This document shows positions 17,701 to 31,689 of a DNA stretch of 64,000 nt, piece after piece (the stretch's first letter is position 1; every line of letters starts with the position of its first letter). The position numbers and the translations under genes are program-made. The notes under the pieces were generated by a model that was not told the origin of the DNA, searched no databases, and saw only the letters and a program-made list of their open reading frames with translations. The stretch spans positions 23,542,288 through 23,606,287 of the forward strand of contig NC_092676.1 in the NCBI RefSeq assembly GCF_964355755.1, written 5' to 3'. Source of the stretch: Antedon mediterranea (lineage: Eukaryota > Echinodermata > Crinoidea > Comatulida > Antedonidae).

Positions 17701-19330
17701 AGGGTGAAGATCTAAAAATTGAGCCGGGTAAACAGCAAATTTGAATTCAGCACCCCAAAATTACCCTAAAACACATGTTTATCCTCTTTTAACACGAAAT
17801 GCCTACAGCATTTCATTTTTCTCAAATCTGGACTAGTCTATATCTAAACCTTTGATCTGTGAAAAATTAGGCCTCTGTGTTGATTGGTACACGAAAATAG
17901 GAACTGACTAATTTGCTTGATAATGTTTGGGAAAAGAGTTACGTAACTTCCTAAAAGGAAAATTATTATCGTGCAAGTTGAGATGTAGGGACAAGGTGGT
18001 CTAGGCCTACTCCTTAAAAACAGACCAAACATACGACGGTAATATGTATGACTTAAGTACTGGCAAACATACGACGGTAATATGTATGACTTAAGTACTG
18101 GCATGATAAGTAATCATATATATGTAATAAATTAAAATAAGAATGTTTATTATTAAATTGAAATTTAAACTTTAAAATATTTCACATAGGCCTACATATA
18201 CACCGAATTTTCGACACACCCGAGATATGTTCGCATCCAACGTGACATGCCATACAGTTACCTTATACCATTAATATTCGCTATATTGTAATAAAAGTAT
18301 GACTTTATAATATTTAAATAACCCATTGTTATTGCCAAGAAATTACATCCTTTGAACCTGAGTATTATAATGCAAACAAATATTTGACCTGCTTCGAAGC
18401 AAACTCAAAGGTTAGGCTATTATAATAGAAACGCATTCAGTATTGCATATAACAGCGTGAAACCTCCATAACTAACAACACCACTGGCAGCGAGTGCATT
18501 CCATGAACTAAAAACTATCCATTATGTAAAATCTTGACCGACGAAACATTTTGGATGTAAAATTGCGAAGTTTTACGGCAGATATTATACTATTAATATA
18601 AGGTATGTATGGACATTATTATTTAGCCCTTAGCTTTGCAAGGAAACATATTCGTTATGTCTGTTAGTTTCGTATCTGAACGCACAACCTGTTTAAGATA
18701 AAAGCTAACAATGATGTTTTATAGAATATAATAGAACTTCTGCATCACGGTCTCTGGGCCTATTTTATTTTGTCATGGTGTGTAATTCTATTGAATGCAG
18801 ACATTTAAATGTATTATAATAGTTTCAAAAACAGCTACATCCTTCTTTAAAACATTCGCTTGCAGTACTTATGCCTAGCCTATGTGCTTAGACCACCAAT
18901 CTGGTTATAACCAACCATTTCTTAAGACGCAAATATTTATATTGCCTGGTAAAGATCACAAGCGAATCCCCTTTGGGTATTTCTTAGGGGAAATAGGGTT
19001 TAAAAGAGAAAAACGATCTAAGCATGACATATCATTACGACATTGACGTTTTATCTTGTTTTAATCTCACCATTAAGTGCCTATTATATTTTGTATTCAT
19101 AATTCATGTCCGTGTAATATCCGTGTGTTTTTGTGTGTATTCTTCAAACACTTGACGATACTTGGTATCATATATGGTGAAGGACTGAAAGACAAGTATG
19201 TAAGCCTAATGCATATAAAATTGGCCAATTAAAATATTGGCATAACAATAGCATGTTTTTAGATGACAATCAATAAGGCATGGCCATGATACATTAACAT
19301 AATTATATTACAATTATGCTTTTATATCAT
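17701..19330. other. Intergenic, no gene recognised
   Basis: Contains a ~41-bp local direct repeat (CATACGACGGTAATATGTAT at ~18028 and ~18069). Otherwise AT-rich without supported exons. The promoter or upstream exons of the mini-ERM gene may lie at its right end. Confidence 0.4.
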
Positions 19331-19441
19331 ACTTAAGGTAATTGGCATCAACCGCGACGACGTAAGAGGCGACGATATCTAGATGAGAGTATTATTCTCT
19401 TCTACGTGACGACAGAACGTATATTTTTGGCATCCTCAAAT

Positions 19442-19613
19442 ATGGAAAAGCTGACGACGAGAACTGGTGAATTCATGACGTATGATAGTGACGTCAGTGA
19501 AGAAGATAAGGTTAAAGCTGAGGAGAAAAATAAACGTATACAAGAAAAACTACAGGTAGGATTGTCTGAACTTACGGTAGTTATTGATTTTGATTGATCT
19601 GCTATTGATTGAT

Positions 19614-19654
<41 letters not shown>

Positions 19655-20021
19655 AACTGACGCCATCCCAAGGCCTATTTATGTGTCCAACGTCTATTTA
19701 GGCCTATAAAGCTCTATCTACACTATCATTCACTTTCATAATATGAACACGGTGATGTCATATTACTACCATATTTGGGCATAATCACACTTTATTGTCA
19801 AAAAATGTAGTGTAGACAGAGCTTTAGAATAATCGTCAATTGTATTAATATAGCAACTAGGCACTGAATTAGAGAGCACCCAAGACTGTAACAAACTCAC
19901 CCAAGAGGACATGGCACGAAAGCATCAAAACCGTGGTAACGTTCTTCGTGATAAGTACAGAAGAATACCAGGACGAAGTGGGGACACTAAGGATAGAGTC
20001 AACGAATTCGAAAACTTATGA
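19442..20021 (+). CDS. Stand-alone ERM tail (C-ERMAD-like) protein, two exons, ~93 residues
   Basis: Exons 19442-19555 and 19854-20021, GT-AG, phase 0. Exon 1 (SEEDKVKAEEKNKRIQEKLQ) aligns with NDRSEEERVTQAEKSKRMKE of the neighbouring full ERM gene. Exon 2 starts QLGTELE, as the ERM exon starts QLSSELS, so the intron position is shared. The end RDKYRRIPGRSGDTKDRVNE then FENL matches [20 protein letters not shown] then EFENM. The regulatory Thr is replaced by Arg and one residue is missing. No FERM or coiled coil is seen upstream. The first in-frame ATG is 19442, but the frame is open back to 19337 through a basic stretch, so an upstream exon could add residues. It looks like a duplicated last-two-exon unit of the ERM gene. 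AATAAA occurs near 20438. Confidence 0.75.
19607..19653. repeat. (GATT)n microsatellite in the mini-ERM intron
   Basis: About ten ATTGATTG-type tetramer repeats between the two exons. Confidence 0.9.
19709..19826. mobile_element. MITE, short copy of the TAGACAGAGCTTTA family, in the mini-ERM intron
   Basis: The left end AAAGCTCTATCTACACTATC and right end TAGTGTAGACAGAGCTTTA are inverted repeats. The interior retains the TATTTGGGCATAATCACAC block seen in other copies. Confidence 0.85.
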
Positions 20022-20990
20022 AGTCACTATTGAAGAGAATCACATTATTGAGAGCTAATGTGACAAAATAGTGGCAATATACTCATTGGAATTAGGCCTA
20101 TATATACACCAAAGAAACAAAAACTTTTTTGTATGATTCTATGATTGTTTTTAGGCCTGCCTTATATCAGACGTGGTCTTGATTCCTCCAGATATGCCTA
20201 TTTTATATTTTGTTATGGACCAAAGACTCTAGACTTTTTAGTATTTTGTTTCTGTTTTTTATTTGTAATAGCAGACAAGTCCCGCCCAAGAAGCAAAGTC
20301 TAGACGGTTAAGGATCTGTATTTTCTCATTGTAAATCGGACCTTATGAACTCCGGTCATGTTAATCAATATTAACATACGGTTCAAAAGTGAAGTACATA
20401 TTATAATTATTAATGGTGTATACTTTACGTATGTTGAATAAAATAAACTCATTTGTATATAGCTTTATTGTGTAATCCGGTAGTTTATTTGTTGACAGTT
20501 GTCTGAACTTTGAGCTTATATGAACGCAACATTTGAAAATCTGCATATTGGTGTGAACGTATGCTATTGCTCTATCTATTGATGGATGGATTGGTTTCGT
20601 CTTCCTCCTGGCTGGCCACGCATCCCTGCTTGACGTCAATCACGCATAATCTTGGGCCTATAATACTTCTCCTAATCACTTTTAAGTGGATTACCATAGT
20701 ACTGTATCTAGTACTGAGTAGCCTAGGCCTATTATCAGAAATATTAAGTAGGATAATAATATCGCATTGTTGTATAAATATGAAAACAACAACAATTTTG
20801 CTTTAAAAAATATGTTTGTAGGCCTATACATTTTTTTATAATCTTTTTATCTTTCTTTGTTTATTGTTTGACCTATAATAATGTAGGCCTACTTTTAAGT
20901 GAATTGCAAATGTTATACCTTAGGCCTATGTACTACTTTCTTTACACATGTATAACATGATCGTTTGAATGTTAATAAAATTCGCCGCCA
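20022..20990. other. 3' flank of the mini-ERM gene and intergenic sequence
   Basis: Contains several TAGGCCTA-type palindromes and an AATAAA near 20438. No further exon recognised. Confidence 0.4.
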
Positions 20991-21403
20991 GTGGTGAAAT
21001 CACACCACGTGACAGTATTTAACCAATAATACGCAGTTATTTAGTCGTTGCTTCTCAATTTACTATTCTACTTAAATTAGTGGGTTCTTTACGACGTTGA
21101 TTGACGTAGAGCCTAGGCCTAGCTACATCAGTATTTTCTTCTGTTGGATATATTAACATGGAACAAATACATCATCAAAGACAAGAAGGATCATATGGAT
21201 ATAATCTCAATTCAAGAATTTTTACCGTAGGTGTTTTAGTCAAGTTTATCCAGTCCACTACCACTGTGCCTAGGCCTACACTAGTTGATGCTTAATTAGA
21301 TGGGTAGACCGTAGGCTATCAGTAGGCGGTGGGAGGCTACTGTCGGGCCCAGTTGATTGAACCATGGAGCATGTTTTGTAGAGCAGAATCAGAAAGAAAA
21401 AGG
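20990..21403 (+). promoter_or_regulatory. Possible promoter and first exon, weak
   Basis: A CACGTGAC E-box-like site (~21006), TATTTAA and CCAAT-like blocks precede a short open frame from ATG 21159 (MEQIHHQRQEGSYGYNLNSR...). A good donor AAAAAG/GTAAGT lies at 21403/21404. No matching downstream plus-strand exon was found, so this may be a non-coding first exon or chance. Confidence 0.2.
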
Positions 21404-22827
21404 TAAGTCTTTTATATTTTGTATTATTTAATTAGAAGCAGGTTGCTATTTCAGATTTACTCGCTCGCTTTAACTGCCAATTACAAAACTTATATAATTA
21501 TTTTGATGATAATACAGTATAGGCCTAGACCAACTAGCCTAGGCCTAACCCCAGCTTTATCTGTTGGTCTACATATCCGTTTGTAAAATATACTGTCGAT
21601 CGATGTAGTCGATACTTTAAAAGTCACAAAATGTTTTGAGAACCGTGCATTATGATGTACCAAGATACAGAATTACAATGTTACCATACCAGGCTAAATA
21701 GTAAATTAATATGAGTCCAGGGCTGTGATCTTCAGCATATCTTTTAGCTTTTATTTCAGAAATGCATAATATTGATTCTATAAAATTATATACAAAATAA
21801 CTCAAGCAAAAATAGGCTACATTTGTGCCCCCTCTCCTCTTCCCCTATCACCCGGTCACCATGAGCTCTTACAAACTATACATTTACTGTTACTGCCCCA
21901 TATTTCTTTTATTTGAACTGTGAAGCTTATCCAGCCTAATTAGGGCACACGAGGAAACCCTGTATGACTTTTATTCTGGTCATGTGTTGACATTTTTTTT
22001 TTCAAATTATGTAAGGTTTTGCAATTTCCTGCATCCCATTCTCATCTCATGTTTCCCATAGTGAGGCTGACGTTCGTCGTATATTTAAACTCATCGGACT
22101 GACGATGTCAATATACTACCTTAAAATGTTTTCATCAGTTCGTACATAACATATTTGTATTAAATTAATAACTTTTGCATAATAATTTGTACAAGCTACA
22201 ATCTAGGCCTATGCTACTGTAATTGAACTCTTCTGTCGTAAAAAATTGTAAACATACAGTATACAGTAACTTAAATAAATGTTTTATCGGTATACAGATA
22301 TAAATCCTACATAAATATGTTTCCAAATATTTTTCCAATTTGCAACAAAAACTAGTACAAAAATAAATGTGTCATTTTAAAATATAGTATTTTAAAATAA
22401 TATGATATAACTTAAATTTTTAATTCAATCTTTCTTAAAATTGATTGCCTAGTATTTTCATACTTATAAACCATGTTAATCAATTACGGTAAATGAATTA
22501 TAAAGAGTCAGCCTATAGAGTCCTTAAAGCATAATTCAAAGTTTTGCATGCTAAAAATATTGTGCATTGGTGTCGATGATTTGATTGGTCCAAACACTGC
22601 TCAATATATGTATATTTTACATTTAAAAAAGATTGGTTATAAAAACGTAGTAAATCAGCGAGGCTCTAATTTGAAAACTATTTATATAAATGCTACTATA
22701 ATTCATACAAATTTTCCTTATGTGCAATTTAGAGTATTATAACTGCATGAAGGCATCACTGAATAATTTCTGGTTCTACTCGTCGGAACTATTGATTGAC
22801 CTTTAACCCTCTTTCATTATGACGTAT
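21404..22827. other. Intergenic, no gene recognised
   Basis: AT-rich. A 64-codon open frame at 22548-22742 lacks any recognisable feature. The right end would hold the 3' UTR of the minus-strand PLEKHO-like gene. Confidence 0.4.
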
Positions 22828-25800
22828 TCATTTATTCAATTCGTCCTGAGCCTTAGTAAGTTGAGTAATAGCGTCCTCTAGGTCAGCCAATGCAAACTTT
22901 GCGTTTCTTTCAATTGCATGCAACCTGTCCAAATTTTTATTTTTCCCGCCGCCGAAATCTTTTATCGCATTCCGTAAAGCTTTGGCTTTCATTATAAGTT
23001 TTTCACTTGATTCTGTTACCGAATCGAGTGTCTTGACGGCTTCTCGTACATCTGTCGGTGTTTTGGGACTAACTATCGGTTTTGCTGCCTTATGTGGAGC
23101 CCCGGGCGAATGTAACGTTGGTAGCCTTGCATGCATTTTAGGAGAACCTTGTACTATTAAAGAGTTTGGCCTGTCTGGTCTTAACCCCGGCTTTGGTTTC
23201 TTCAAAGGCGCTTGTGTTGACGGTTTTGAAGAAGTTTTATCCGAATCGTTCAAACCAGAAAAATTCTTTTTAAAAGAATTACTTAACCTTCGAACCAGAG
23301 ACGGTCCTCTTTTAAATTCAGCATCACTAGTATCGTCTTTTTCATCTGTGTGATTTTCTTTGGTTTTACCCTGTGCATGTCCATTGATTTTACTGTTTTC
23401 ATTTGTTTCCTCATCTTCTTCGTCCTTCCGACTGCCAAGACGTTTCTGTGCTGCTTCTTTCGCTAAGTTTGAGGTTAGAGAAGCTATTCCTAATGGCGGT
23501 GTGTTTATGCGTTTTGGGAAATGCTACAGAAAGGAAAGAGAAAATCAGTCAACAATGTGTGCTTATCTGCATGTTATTTATTTATTTATGTCATTTACAC
23601 ATTGATGGCGTGGTCAATAAGCATTGCAGGTTTAGAGTTCCTTGATTTAAAACTTTCAAGAGAATGGTAGGCCCCTAGATCTCTCTACCCGTAAAGAAAG
23701 TATTTTACAATAAACATAATCAACTCTCCCGATAATGGCGAGAGTCTCTCACTCACGCTAAATGCAATTTCTCCCAATATTTTGGATAAACCAACAAAAG
23801 CTCCCGGTTTGTATAAATTTATAATTTCTACTATACTACTCTAGATATTTTGAAATAGAAAACATGCTAATATTGGTCCGTATGTTTATAATCAATTCAT
23901 GCGTGGTTTAATAAGTGAAATAATGAGTTGTCAACGCATTTTTCGCCTTCGGCACACATTGTGGATGAAAATATTGTTAGGTTTTCATAGCGCCCTCTAT
24001 GGCTCGATATAGTATTATAGCGCCATCTATAGTTTTATAAAACTTCCTAATATTATATTTTTTCCAAGTTGGTAGGTCTGTCATATAGACTTACCTCTGG
24101 TTTTAATTCAGTGACGTGTTTCTTCTCCGTTTCACCTTCATCTTTGTCTAATTCTTCGTCAGTACCACTAGAATGACCACCACCATCATCTCCAACCGCG
24201 TCGTCATCTTTATCCTCAGTTAAAGATTTTGTTTCCTCCATGTCGTCTTCACGGGATGTTGCATCAACCTAATAGAAATGAAATCCAAACTGATTTGTTT
24301 GAAATATATTTGCCGATGTTTTGTTTAAGTGAATTTAAGGATCCCAAATGAGGTTCTTTCTTCTAGCTGTAATCCTTTACATTTAGGCTTAATGCCAAAA
24401 GTATTGTATTATTTTAGTGAACTTTTTTTGCTGTTCTGTTTTTTATTCAACAGTTAAAAAACGCTTACTTCGTAAAACGTATACTCATTTTAGATGTTGC
24501 CATTGGGGAGGGATGGTTGCCAAGGAAGATAAGAAGTCGAAAAGTTACTGATAAAAAAACTGATTTCCAAATTTAGAAAAATAGAAACATTAAACAAAAA
24601 TACATGTAGTTTGAAATTATTTATGGATTATGTGAAGTAAGTACTACACAGGAACAGAAATACACATGCATTGTTAATCAGACACTGAATATGACAATGA
24701 GTATTATGAGAATGAGGAAGATAATTTTGATTTTAATCGTTTTCGATTTACCTCCATTGTTTTCCTTCTGGTTGGAGCTCTCCTTTCTGGTCCTTTCGGT
24801 CGTTCCTTAGCTATGTGACTTTCAAATACCTCTGTCTCTAGTGTATAATCATCGAACTGAAATAAGAATGAACAATTTTATAACGAGTTATATACCACAC
24901 TTTCGGGACGACACCCGGCAAGGTGTCCCGGCCCCTGAATGGGGGTAGAGCGTGGTGTTAAAACATGTCCACTCTCGTTGGTTTCACGGTAAAGTGTCCC
25001 CTCGGTAAAGTGTCCCCTCTTAAATTCCAGACGTAGTTACTAAAGTATATATGAGCCATGTATGCACTAAATTATTGGTTCCCATGAAATAAATTCTAAA
25101 TACTTTTTAATAGAGATCTAGTTTTAAAATATAGAATCTTAGTTCGTGCCAGCTTAATAAGAATGTCTCCTTGATGCAACGCGAGCAATTGACCAATCGG
25201 AAGCGACAGTTCGGATGATTCATGGCTTGTGATTGGTCAAATAACTTTTGAGTTGCGTTTGTAAGTGGAAACCAAGCTTTAACTAACCTGAACTGTAACG
25301 GGCCTGGTTTGTATATGGTTTAACTTTTGTAAAGCCTCGTCTATGTGTTGCAGCCACTTTTCATGCGTCTTAGCATCGTCGGAAGAAAACATCCACTCCT
25401 GATTGTCATCGTTGATTGGCTGAATCACGATTACGTATTTCTTTTTAAGTTGTTTGTTATTTACAGGTCCACAACTTTTGAAGTCTTGTAAATCAATTGA
25501 ACCACAGTCCTTGTGTTTACCCTTTGAATTCTGTTTGATAAAGAACAACAATTTTTAAAGATAAATATTGCTTAAGTATTTTAAGAGTCAAGTGATATGA
25601 GATGATTTCTGTTTCTTTTTTACTATAATTATGATGTAGGCCTACGTACGACAGGCCCTATGTTTTACTGTACAGTTTTGTTTAATATATCATTCATTGA
25701 TATTGTCTTTTTTTATGTTATCACCAGTCGGCGTTTCGATTTTTGTCTAAATAATAATAATAATAATTTTCAAGTGATATACGTATGAAACGCCATATGT

Positions 25801-28800
25801 GCCAAAATTGTTATCTTTTTATTAATATTATCGAGTCAAAACTCCGTCTAGAACCTAGAGTACTTCATTGGTGTTAGTAAAAAATATTAATGGTAGAAAT
25901 TGGCAATAGGCCTACACGGTGTTTTCATGAGATTACAAACCTGTTTGTCGTAAAGATAAATATGTGAAGAGCTAACAACGACATATCGCTTCTTCCATTT
26001 TCCTCGGTTTCCAGTGGCCATAAGCAACACGGTCAGAGGTCCACTGTGGAGTTTGTTGGTGATGTCCTGGACAGGAGGAAGACTTCCCTTTAAACGAAAA
26101 AGATAAAACCATTGTTTACTGTGTAAATCGCAATCCCATGATGCTATTTGTGTGTATAATACACTTATGACCTTAATAAAGATATTTCTTTGGATCATCC
26201 AGTTGAAGATGAAAACATTTTAAGAGAGATCAACATTATTTTGTTACTAAAAAAGAGATACACTAAAATATTAGGTAGGCCTATTTATTATAGTAACGGT
26301 AATGATTGTATGATGTAAAATATGTCACTTATTGTTGGATTATCGCGTGGATTATAAGAGCATTAACATGATACAACATCGTTAAAATGACAAGGTCGGT
26401 TTTTGGGGTGCGGATGTTATTGGTTGTTCAATAAAAATAATCGCGTATTTTTTATGGAAATATATTCGTGATTTCTCCTATGATGTTTAAGAATTCATTT
26501 ACTACATTACATGATGAAGACCGTGTGTCGCCAACGATCTATTTGTTTCTTTTCCTAGTTATAGAATACTTATAAAAATTATATTTCCATATAAGGATAA
26601 CTGATTTCCAATTAATGACGAGGGTTATATACCGGTATAGGTCAACCGTCAAGTAGTTCTTCCGTACGGAACTGATCCATACCGGTATGTCTGCATACTG
26701 TACATAACAGCATGAGGTGGCACAATGCTGTGATGAACTTAATTACAATCTGTCCAGAACCTACAAGTAGTCTTAAATAGGTTCAACTCTGGGCCTTCGT
26801 TTATAAGAAATTTAAAACTTCTTTTTAAAGAAGATTTTACCCTTCACTAATGAATACATTTTGCATTGTTAAACTCTTATGTCTAACAAAGATTAATGTT
26901 GTACTGACTACCAGATACGTAAAATTATATTTACCACGCACGGGATTTAAGTGCACTACATTAAGAACCGTAAATGATTCATTAATGATCGAGGAGTTGG
27001 TTTTAATTTGGTCTACAACATTTATACCACATGTGTGCAAAGCGAGTCTCAATACAAAATGATGACGATCCCTGACAGTGGTATCTCATTTTCAGAATGT
27101 TAATAGCCGTATATAGAAATATGATTTACATAATTATTTGTATGTATCACTCAATCCACCATCACTTGGCCTACAGCCGTTTTTAGAACCATATTACCAT
27201 ACAGTTAGTAGTTGATTGATGACGATATGAATGATGAACGATAAGAATAGCCTTTCCGCATTTACTGTATTAATAACGATAACAAACAACTCACTACTCT
27301 TGGGAGGTTTTATCTAATTTAGTGTTTTATCTGAAGATGTGTCATAATTTGTGGATCCATGTCTACTCCCATCTTTGGATCTGATAAGATAGAGACGAAG
27401 CCGAGTTTTCCTTCTTATGAGTCACGCAATCTACATAAGGCCACTTATACGGTATATACAACGGTGACTGAAATAATGAATTTTCTGGATTTCATTTACA
27501 ACATGATGGTATACCGGATTAATCAAAAACGATCTTCAAGGCTGCTTAATATTGATTTCTGTATTCAAAGAAACGTTCAGTCTATACTACCTGAATGGTG
27601 TACGTATTTGAATCTCGTAATCCAATGTCTATACCGTAATCAAAGTATCTGTTCAATATTATATTTTTCTTACCGAATGTATTTTGTTTGTGTAAACCTG
27701 TCAATAAATATCAATGGGAATTAATATATTGTTTTAATCATAGATTTACGTAGGCCTCATCTAATTATCATATTCGATAAACCATGAAATATTAAATAAA
27801 TAGAACCATACTTAAGCCTAACATGGACATTATTAAAATTTTCAGACGGTACGCAGCGCCGACGGGACGTAGGCCCTACAATGTTCCGTTATAACATCAT
27901 TTAGGCCTACTGTAATCAATTTTCATTCCTTTTCAATCATTCGTATTGTCTTTCAATTAATCACGGTCAGTTTTTGAACTAACCATGGAGAAACGTATTT
28001 CTCCATGAACCCATATAAGGCCTACTAGTCATTATCATAATAGATGACACAATGATGGAACCATTTTAAATTGTTTTGTTTTCGTATGTCGGCATACTTA
28101 GGAATATGCCTATATATTTTTAAAACAGCTAACTTTGAGACAATAACCTTTCATCTCCGATGAAATAATTTCCGTATATAAACAATAATACCCCGGTGAA
28201 TTAGTACATCATGTGTTTCCAAAAAGGACACAAATAACTTTAACCTGGTGTTTTACAGATATTAATACAGTGCTAGTATAGTAGTATTGATTTTTCGTTA
28301 TTGCCAACCGAGTTCCCTGGGAGGACCCTGGCTATTATATAGCTCTCTAACATATTAAATGTGGTATACCACAGGCCCAATAATAGACGTATGTTATAGC
28401 CTAATTAAGGTTTAGGATTTTGAAGCGCCGAGATTACAAAGATTAACGAGTGCGTGCGCGATTGTCTTTTATGTAGCTCCAGAGAGAGAAAACGATGGGT
28501 TTTGCAGTTAGGCTTTTTATATTAAAAATGCTGTATCTAGGCTAAAATTATTTTGAAACAGCAAGCCTTCTTTACTACACATTGCCCCAGTTCATCATCA
28601 AATCTGGTATTATTTAACCAAATGCCGTTAATCCAGTAGAGATTTAAGTATTCTGAAAGGATTTATTTTATTTATATTTATTTACGTCGTTGAAAGAAAT
28701 TCAAAACAATTTTGTATGCACGAATGGTTATAACAACAGTGTCTTTCACTGTTCCTAGTCGACAGGATTGACGCCTATTTTATTCTTTTCATGAATATAC

Positions 28801-31689
28801 AATAACTGCATGAATAAACTAATATACGAACGAGACACGTAGGAATATTTATTCACCGCCTTAATTAAAATGTATATACAGTATGAGATGTTTTGACCTC
28901 GGCCTCATGTTTCCATATTATTCAGAAATTAATTATAATTATATCTGGTCTATAATACAACATGGCGGTCTGCTAAATGCCAACGATTAATTAATATGAA
29001 AGGAAATAATTAAAATCTAATGATGTTTATTTAATTTAGAGGACGTTATCAAAATGTCCATGTTCCAATGTCGAATAGTATGAGGGTGGGGATGGTGGCG
29101 GGTTAAATCTGGTTTGAGCAGCGCAACGTGTTTTGAGTGACTTGTTCATGCTGATTTTAGACGGTACCGTAATTAACATTGGTACCAAAAACCACATTTA
29201 TTGGTCATCTTCATATGTCAGATAAGAGATAATCATATCCTGTAAATAGGGGATACTATTGAACTTTACTGTACTTAACTTAGTATGAACATACTTTTAA
29301 ACATCGAGTGTTTTCACGAGTTGGTACTACACTATACTCACGAGTGCTTTACAGTAGCTGGAGACTACAACACAAACAAACAGTTCAAGTATTTTTTATA
29401 GGCCTATAATTTACACAAAAGACCAGGAAGGTACGTAACAATACATGGATTAGGTGTATGCAGCTGATTCAGTATATTAACCTTGATAAGATCGGTGTTC
29501 CGACAACAATTTGTTGGAACGCCGGATGGAAAAGGAGTTATTGATTATGTAGTGGGGCTAAAAGTATAAAGAGATATCAATCCATAAAGAAATATAGACC
29601 CATGCCAGCCGTAATCACCATCTACATTAGTTCAACTTAGAAACTCACAAAACTATTAAATGTCAAAATATTCATACCACTTAAGGGAAATACGATTCTA
29701 AATTAATTTATGACACTTATTGTGAACATAGTTAAAATATAGATATTGTTAAGATGACGTACGGCTCTAAATTTATTTATGGTCACTCAACTCGTACATA
29801 AGTTAAGGAACATATCATTTAAGACGATCGGTGACGTACAGCTACTGGTCTAATTGTATTTTAATTTTATGGACACTCGTTCGGTGATGTACCTCAACTT
29901 GTCTATACTGTACTTATTTATGGTTACTTTGCAGTATTTTATATATAGTTAAAGTTAAAATAACATTATTAACATGGTGACATATACAATTGATTACAAT
30001 TTTAGTTAATATTAATAGTGTATCCGTTTTCCATTCGTTGACTTTTGGTGAAAACCGGTACAGGTTTTCGTGATTAAGATGAAGAAATAAAATGTAATTC
30101 TATTAAAAAAAAACCTTCATTGGCTTTAACTAACATATTTAAATATACATACATTATACACAGTTTTAAATACCAATACCAGGAATGCGCCTTACTACAG
30201 ATTCAAAGAAATTAAGGAAATGAATAATTGATATAAAATGTATAGCCATGAATGAGGTAATACTTAATGGTATAAACATATGGTTTGGAATCGTAAGGAA
30301 AGAAATAGGTCTAATAGTAATAACTATAAAAAGGGTAGGCCCAATTATAAGATATTTTAATTGACATAGAAGAAGGATTCAACATGCTGAAAATACTAAT
30401 GTTATTAGTCGTTCACTGTATCTATTTTCTTTTTCTTTTTTATAAATGTTGTGACGTATTGGATTTTGATGAATTGCCATGTTACAGTATAAATTAAAAA
30501 AGATATTTAAAAATAAATTAAATATATAATTTGTGGAAATATAAAAAAATAAATACAAAATATATTTTTTTGATATTATTCTTTCTTAATTAACGACCTA
30601 TCCTGTATTTATATTTTGTATTTAAATCGTTAAGTTTCTGAATGTACCACCAAGATGTGTGCCACTGGTTTTAAAATGCCAATAGGCCTACTACTGAAAA
30701 ACAATGATGAGAACATTTTGTGAGAGTGAAAAAAAGTGCCACAAACTCGTTTTTCTTATGAGCCAATTAGTAGATTATTTTTTTCGATGGGCTTTCAGTA
30801 TTGTCTGCGAGGCCTCATTTGTTGTATTACTAGGTATATTTGGAGGTGCCGGGTATTAAAGCACAACACTGTATAAATATAACAACTCATAACGATTCGT
30901 TAAGTAAAATGAATGGTTCCCCTCTGCTCTATTCATTTTTATTAAATTGGCGTAGGAAATGTAAGAGATTGAATGTGGCATACTTAGGACATGAAGTAAT
31001 TGACGAACTATAACAATCTAAAACCTATTACTTTGGGCACTTTTCGCTATAGCTTCAGGTAGAAGTTTCGTCCACTTCTTTGTATAGGCAGTTATCACAC
31101 TGTACGTATGGTCTCAATTTTCAGCTTAGTGTCCTAATTGAAAAGGGTTCAGGTCCAGTTCCACTTCTTAGTAATTACATAAATTCTAAAGTATAGGCTG
31201 CCCTACTTCTGTCATTTTACACGATACAAAACATTATTCATATGTTTATTACATTGTATATAAATTGTATAGAGTTATGTGTCAACAATGTAATGGAAGT
31301 CCCTTTTATGTACTTGTATAGGTCCTTTAAAACATTTGATACGTTATATTTCATAATGGCATATAGGTAGGCCTACGTAAAATGCCAAGAAAATACGTTT
31401 AATGGGATAATATTCTTATCAAGTAAATTAAGTTATCACACACCGGTAAAAGGTAAATTAATTTTGTTGGCCTAGAATTTTTGTTTTAACAACCAGCGGC
31501 TCATAATCTTTATTTCTATGGTACATTTATTTAAAGATAACGATCTTGGGGTAACTTACTAATACTATTATTTTATTCGAACTTGAATTAGGTTGTTATC
31601 GCCGAGCATAAATGAACACGGCGGTGTTTCAATTAGGAGTATGATTGATTAAAAGTAGGTATTTTACTTACGATTTGTTGAAGAGCCAT
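22828..31689 (-). CDS. PLEKHO1/2-like PH-domain protein (CKIP-1 family), six exons, 460 residues
   Basis: Exons in transcript order: 31689-31672, 26087-25941, 25530-25288, 24856-24752, 24268-24095 and 23523-22828. All are phase 0 with GT-AG ends. The PH domain spans about residues 19-123: GKWKKRYVVVSSSHIYLYDK in its N-terminal strands, then DLQDFKSC, and HEKWLQHIDEALQKL with the invariant Trp at ~114. The next exon (KERPKGPERRAPTRRKTM) resembles the post-PH segment of vertebrate PLEKHO1 (RRPPTRG). Exon 5 is acidic. Exon 6 carries a basic RGPSLVRRLSNSFKKNF block (~302-318), a Pro/Lys-rich linker and a C-terminal helix with heptad character (~385-460). Vertebrate members are ~410-490 residues, bind phosphoinositides and act in CK2, JNK and actin signalling. 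The role here is inferred. Alternative: another PH protein with a C-terminal coiled coil. Confidence 0.85.
24900..25020. repeat. GC-rich hairpin and short direct repeat in a PLEKHO-like intron
   Basis: ACACCCGGCAAGGTGT forms a hairpin flanked by CGGGACG and CCCGG. CGGTAAAGTGTCCCCTC is then present twice in tandem (~24988-25020). It stands out against the AT-rich intron and is probably a decayed MITE. Confidence 0.5.
25180..25282. mobile_element. Partial MITE, AAAGCTTGGTTCCCAC family
   Basis: Resembles the right part of the element at 138-324: TTGTGATTGGTCAA, a GTTGCGTTTG-like block and AAGTGGAAACCAAGCTTTAA. It ends only ~6 bases from the 3' end of PLEKHO-like exon 3. Confidence 0.6.
26088..31671 (-). 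other. Large first intron of the PLEKHO-like gene, nothing recognised
   Basis: 5.6 kb of AT-rich DNA between the 18-base first coding exon and the PH-domain exon. It contains several TAGGCCTA-type motifs. A 121-codon plus-strand open frame (27359-27724) has no family features and is within the length expected by chance in this much sequence. Confidence 0.5.

Noticed and set aside
22982-23353. 123-codon plus-strand frame
   Set aside because: Antisense shadow of the last PLEKHO-like exon, which has clear protein features on the minus strand.
27359-27724. 121-codon open frame in the PLEKHO-like first intron
   Set aside because: No domain, composition close to translated AT-rich DNA, no flanking splice signals that connect it to other exons, and its length is within chance for 64 kb in six frames.
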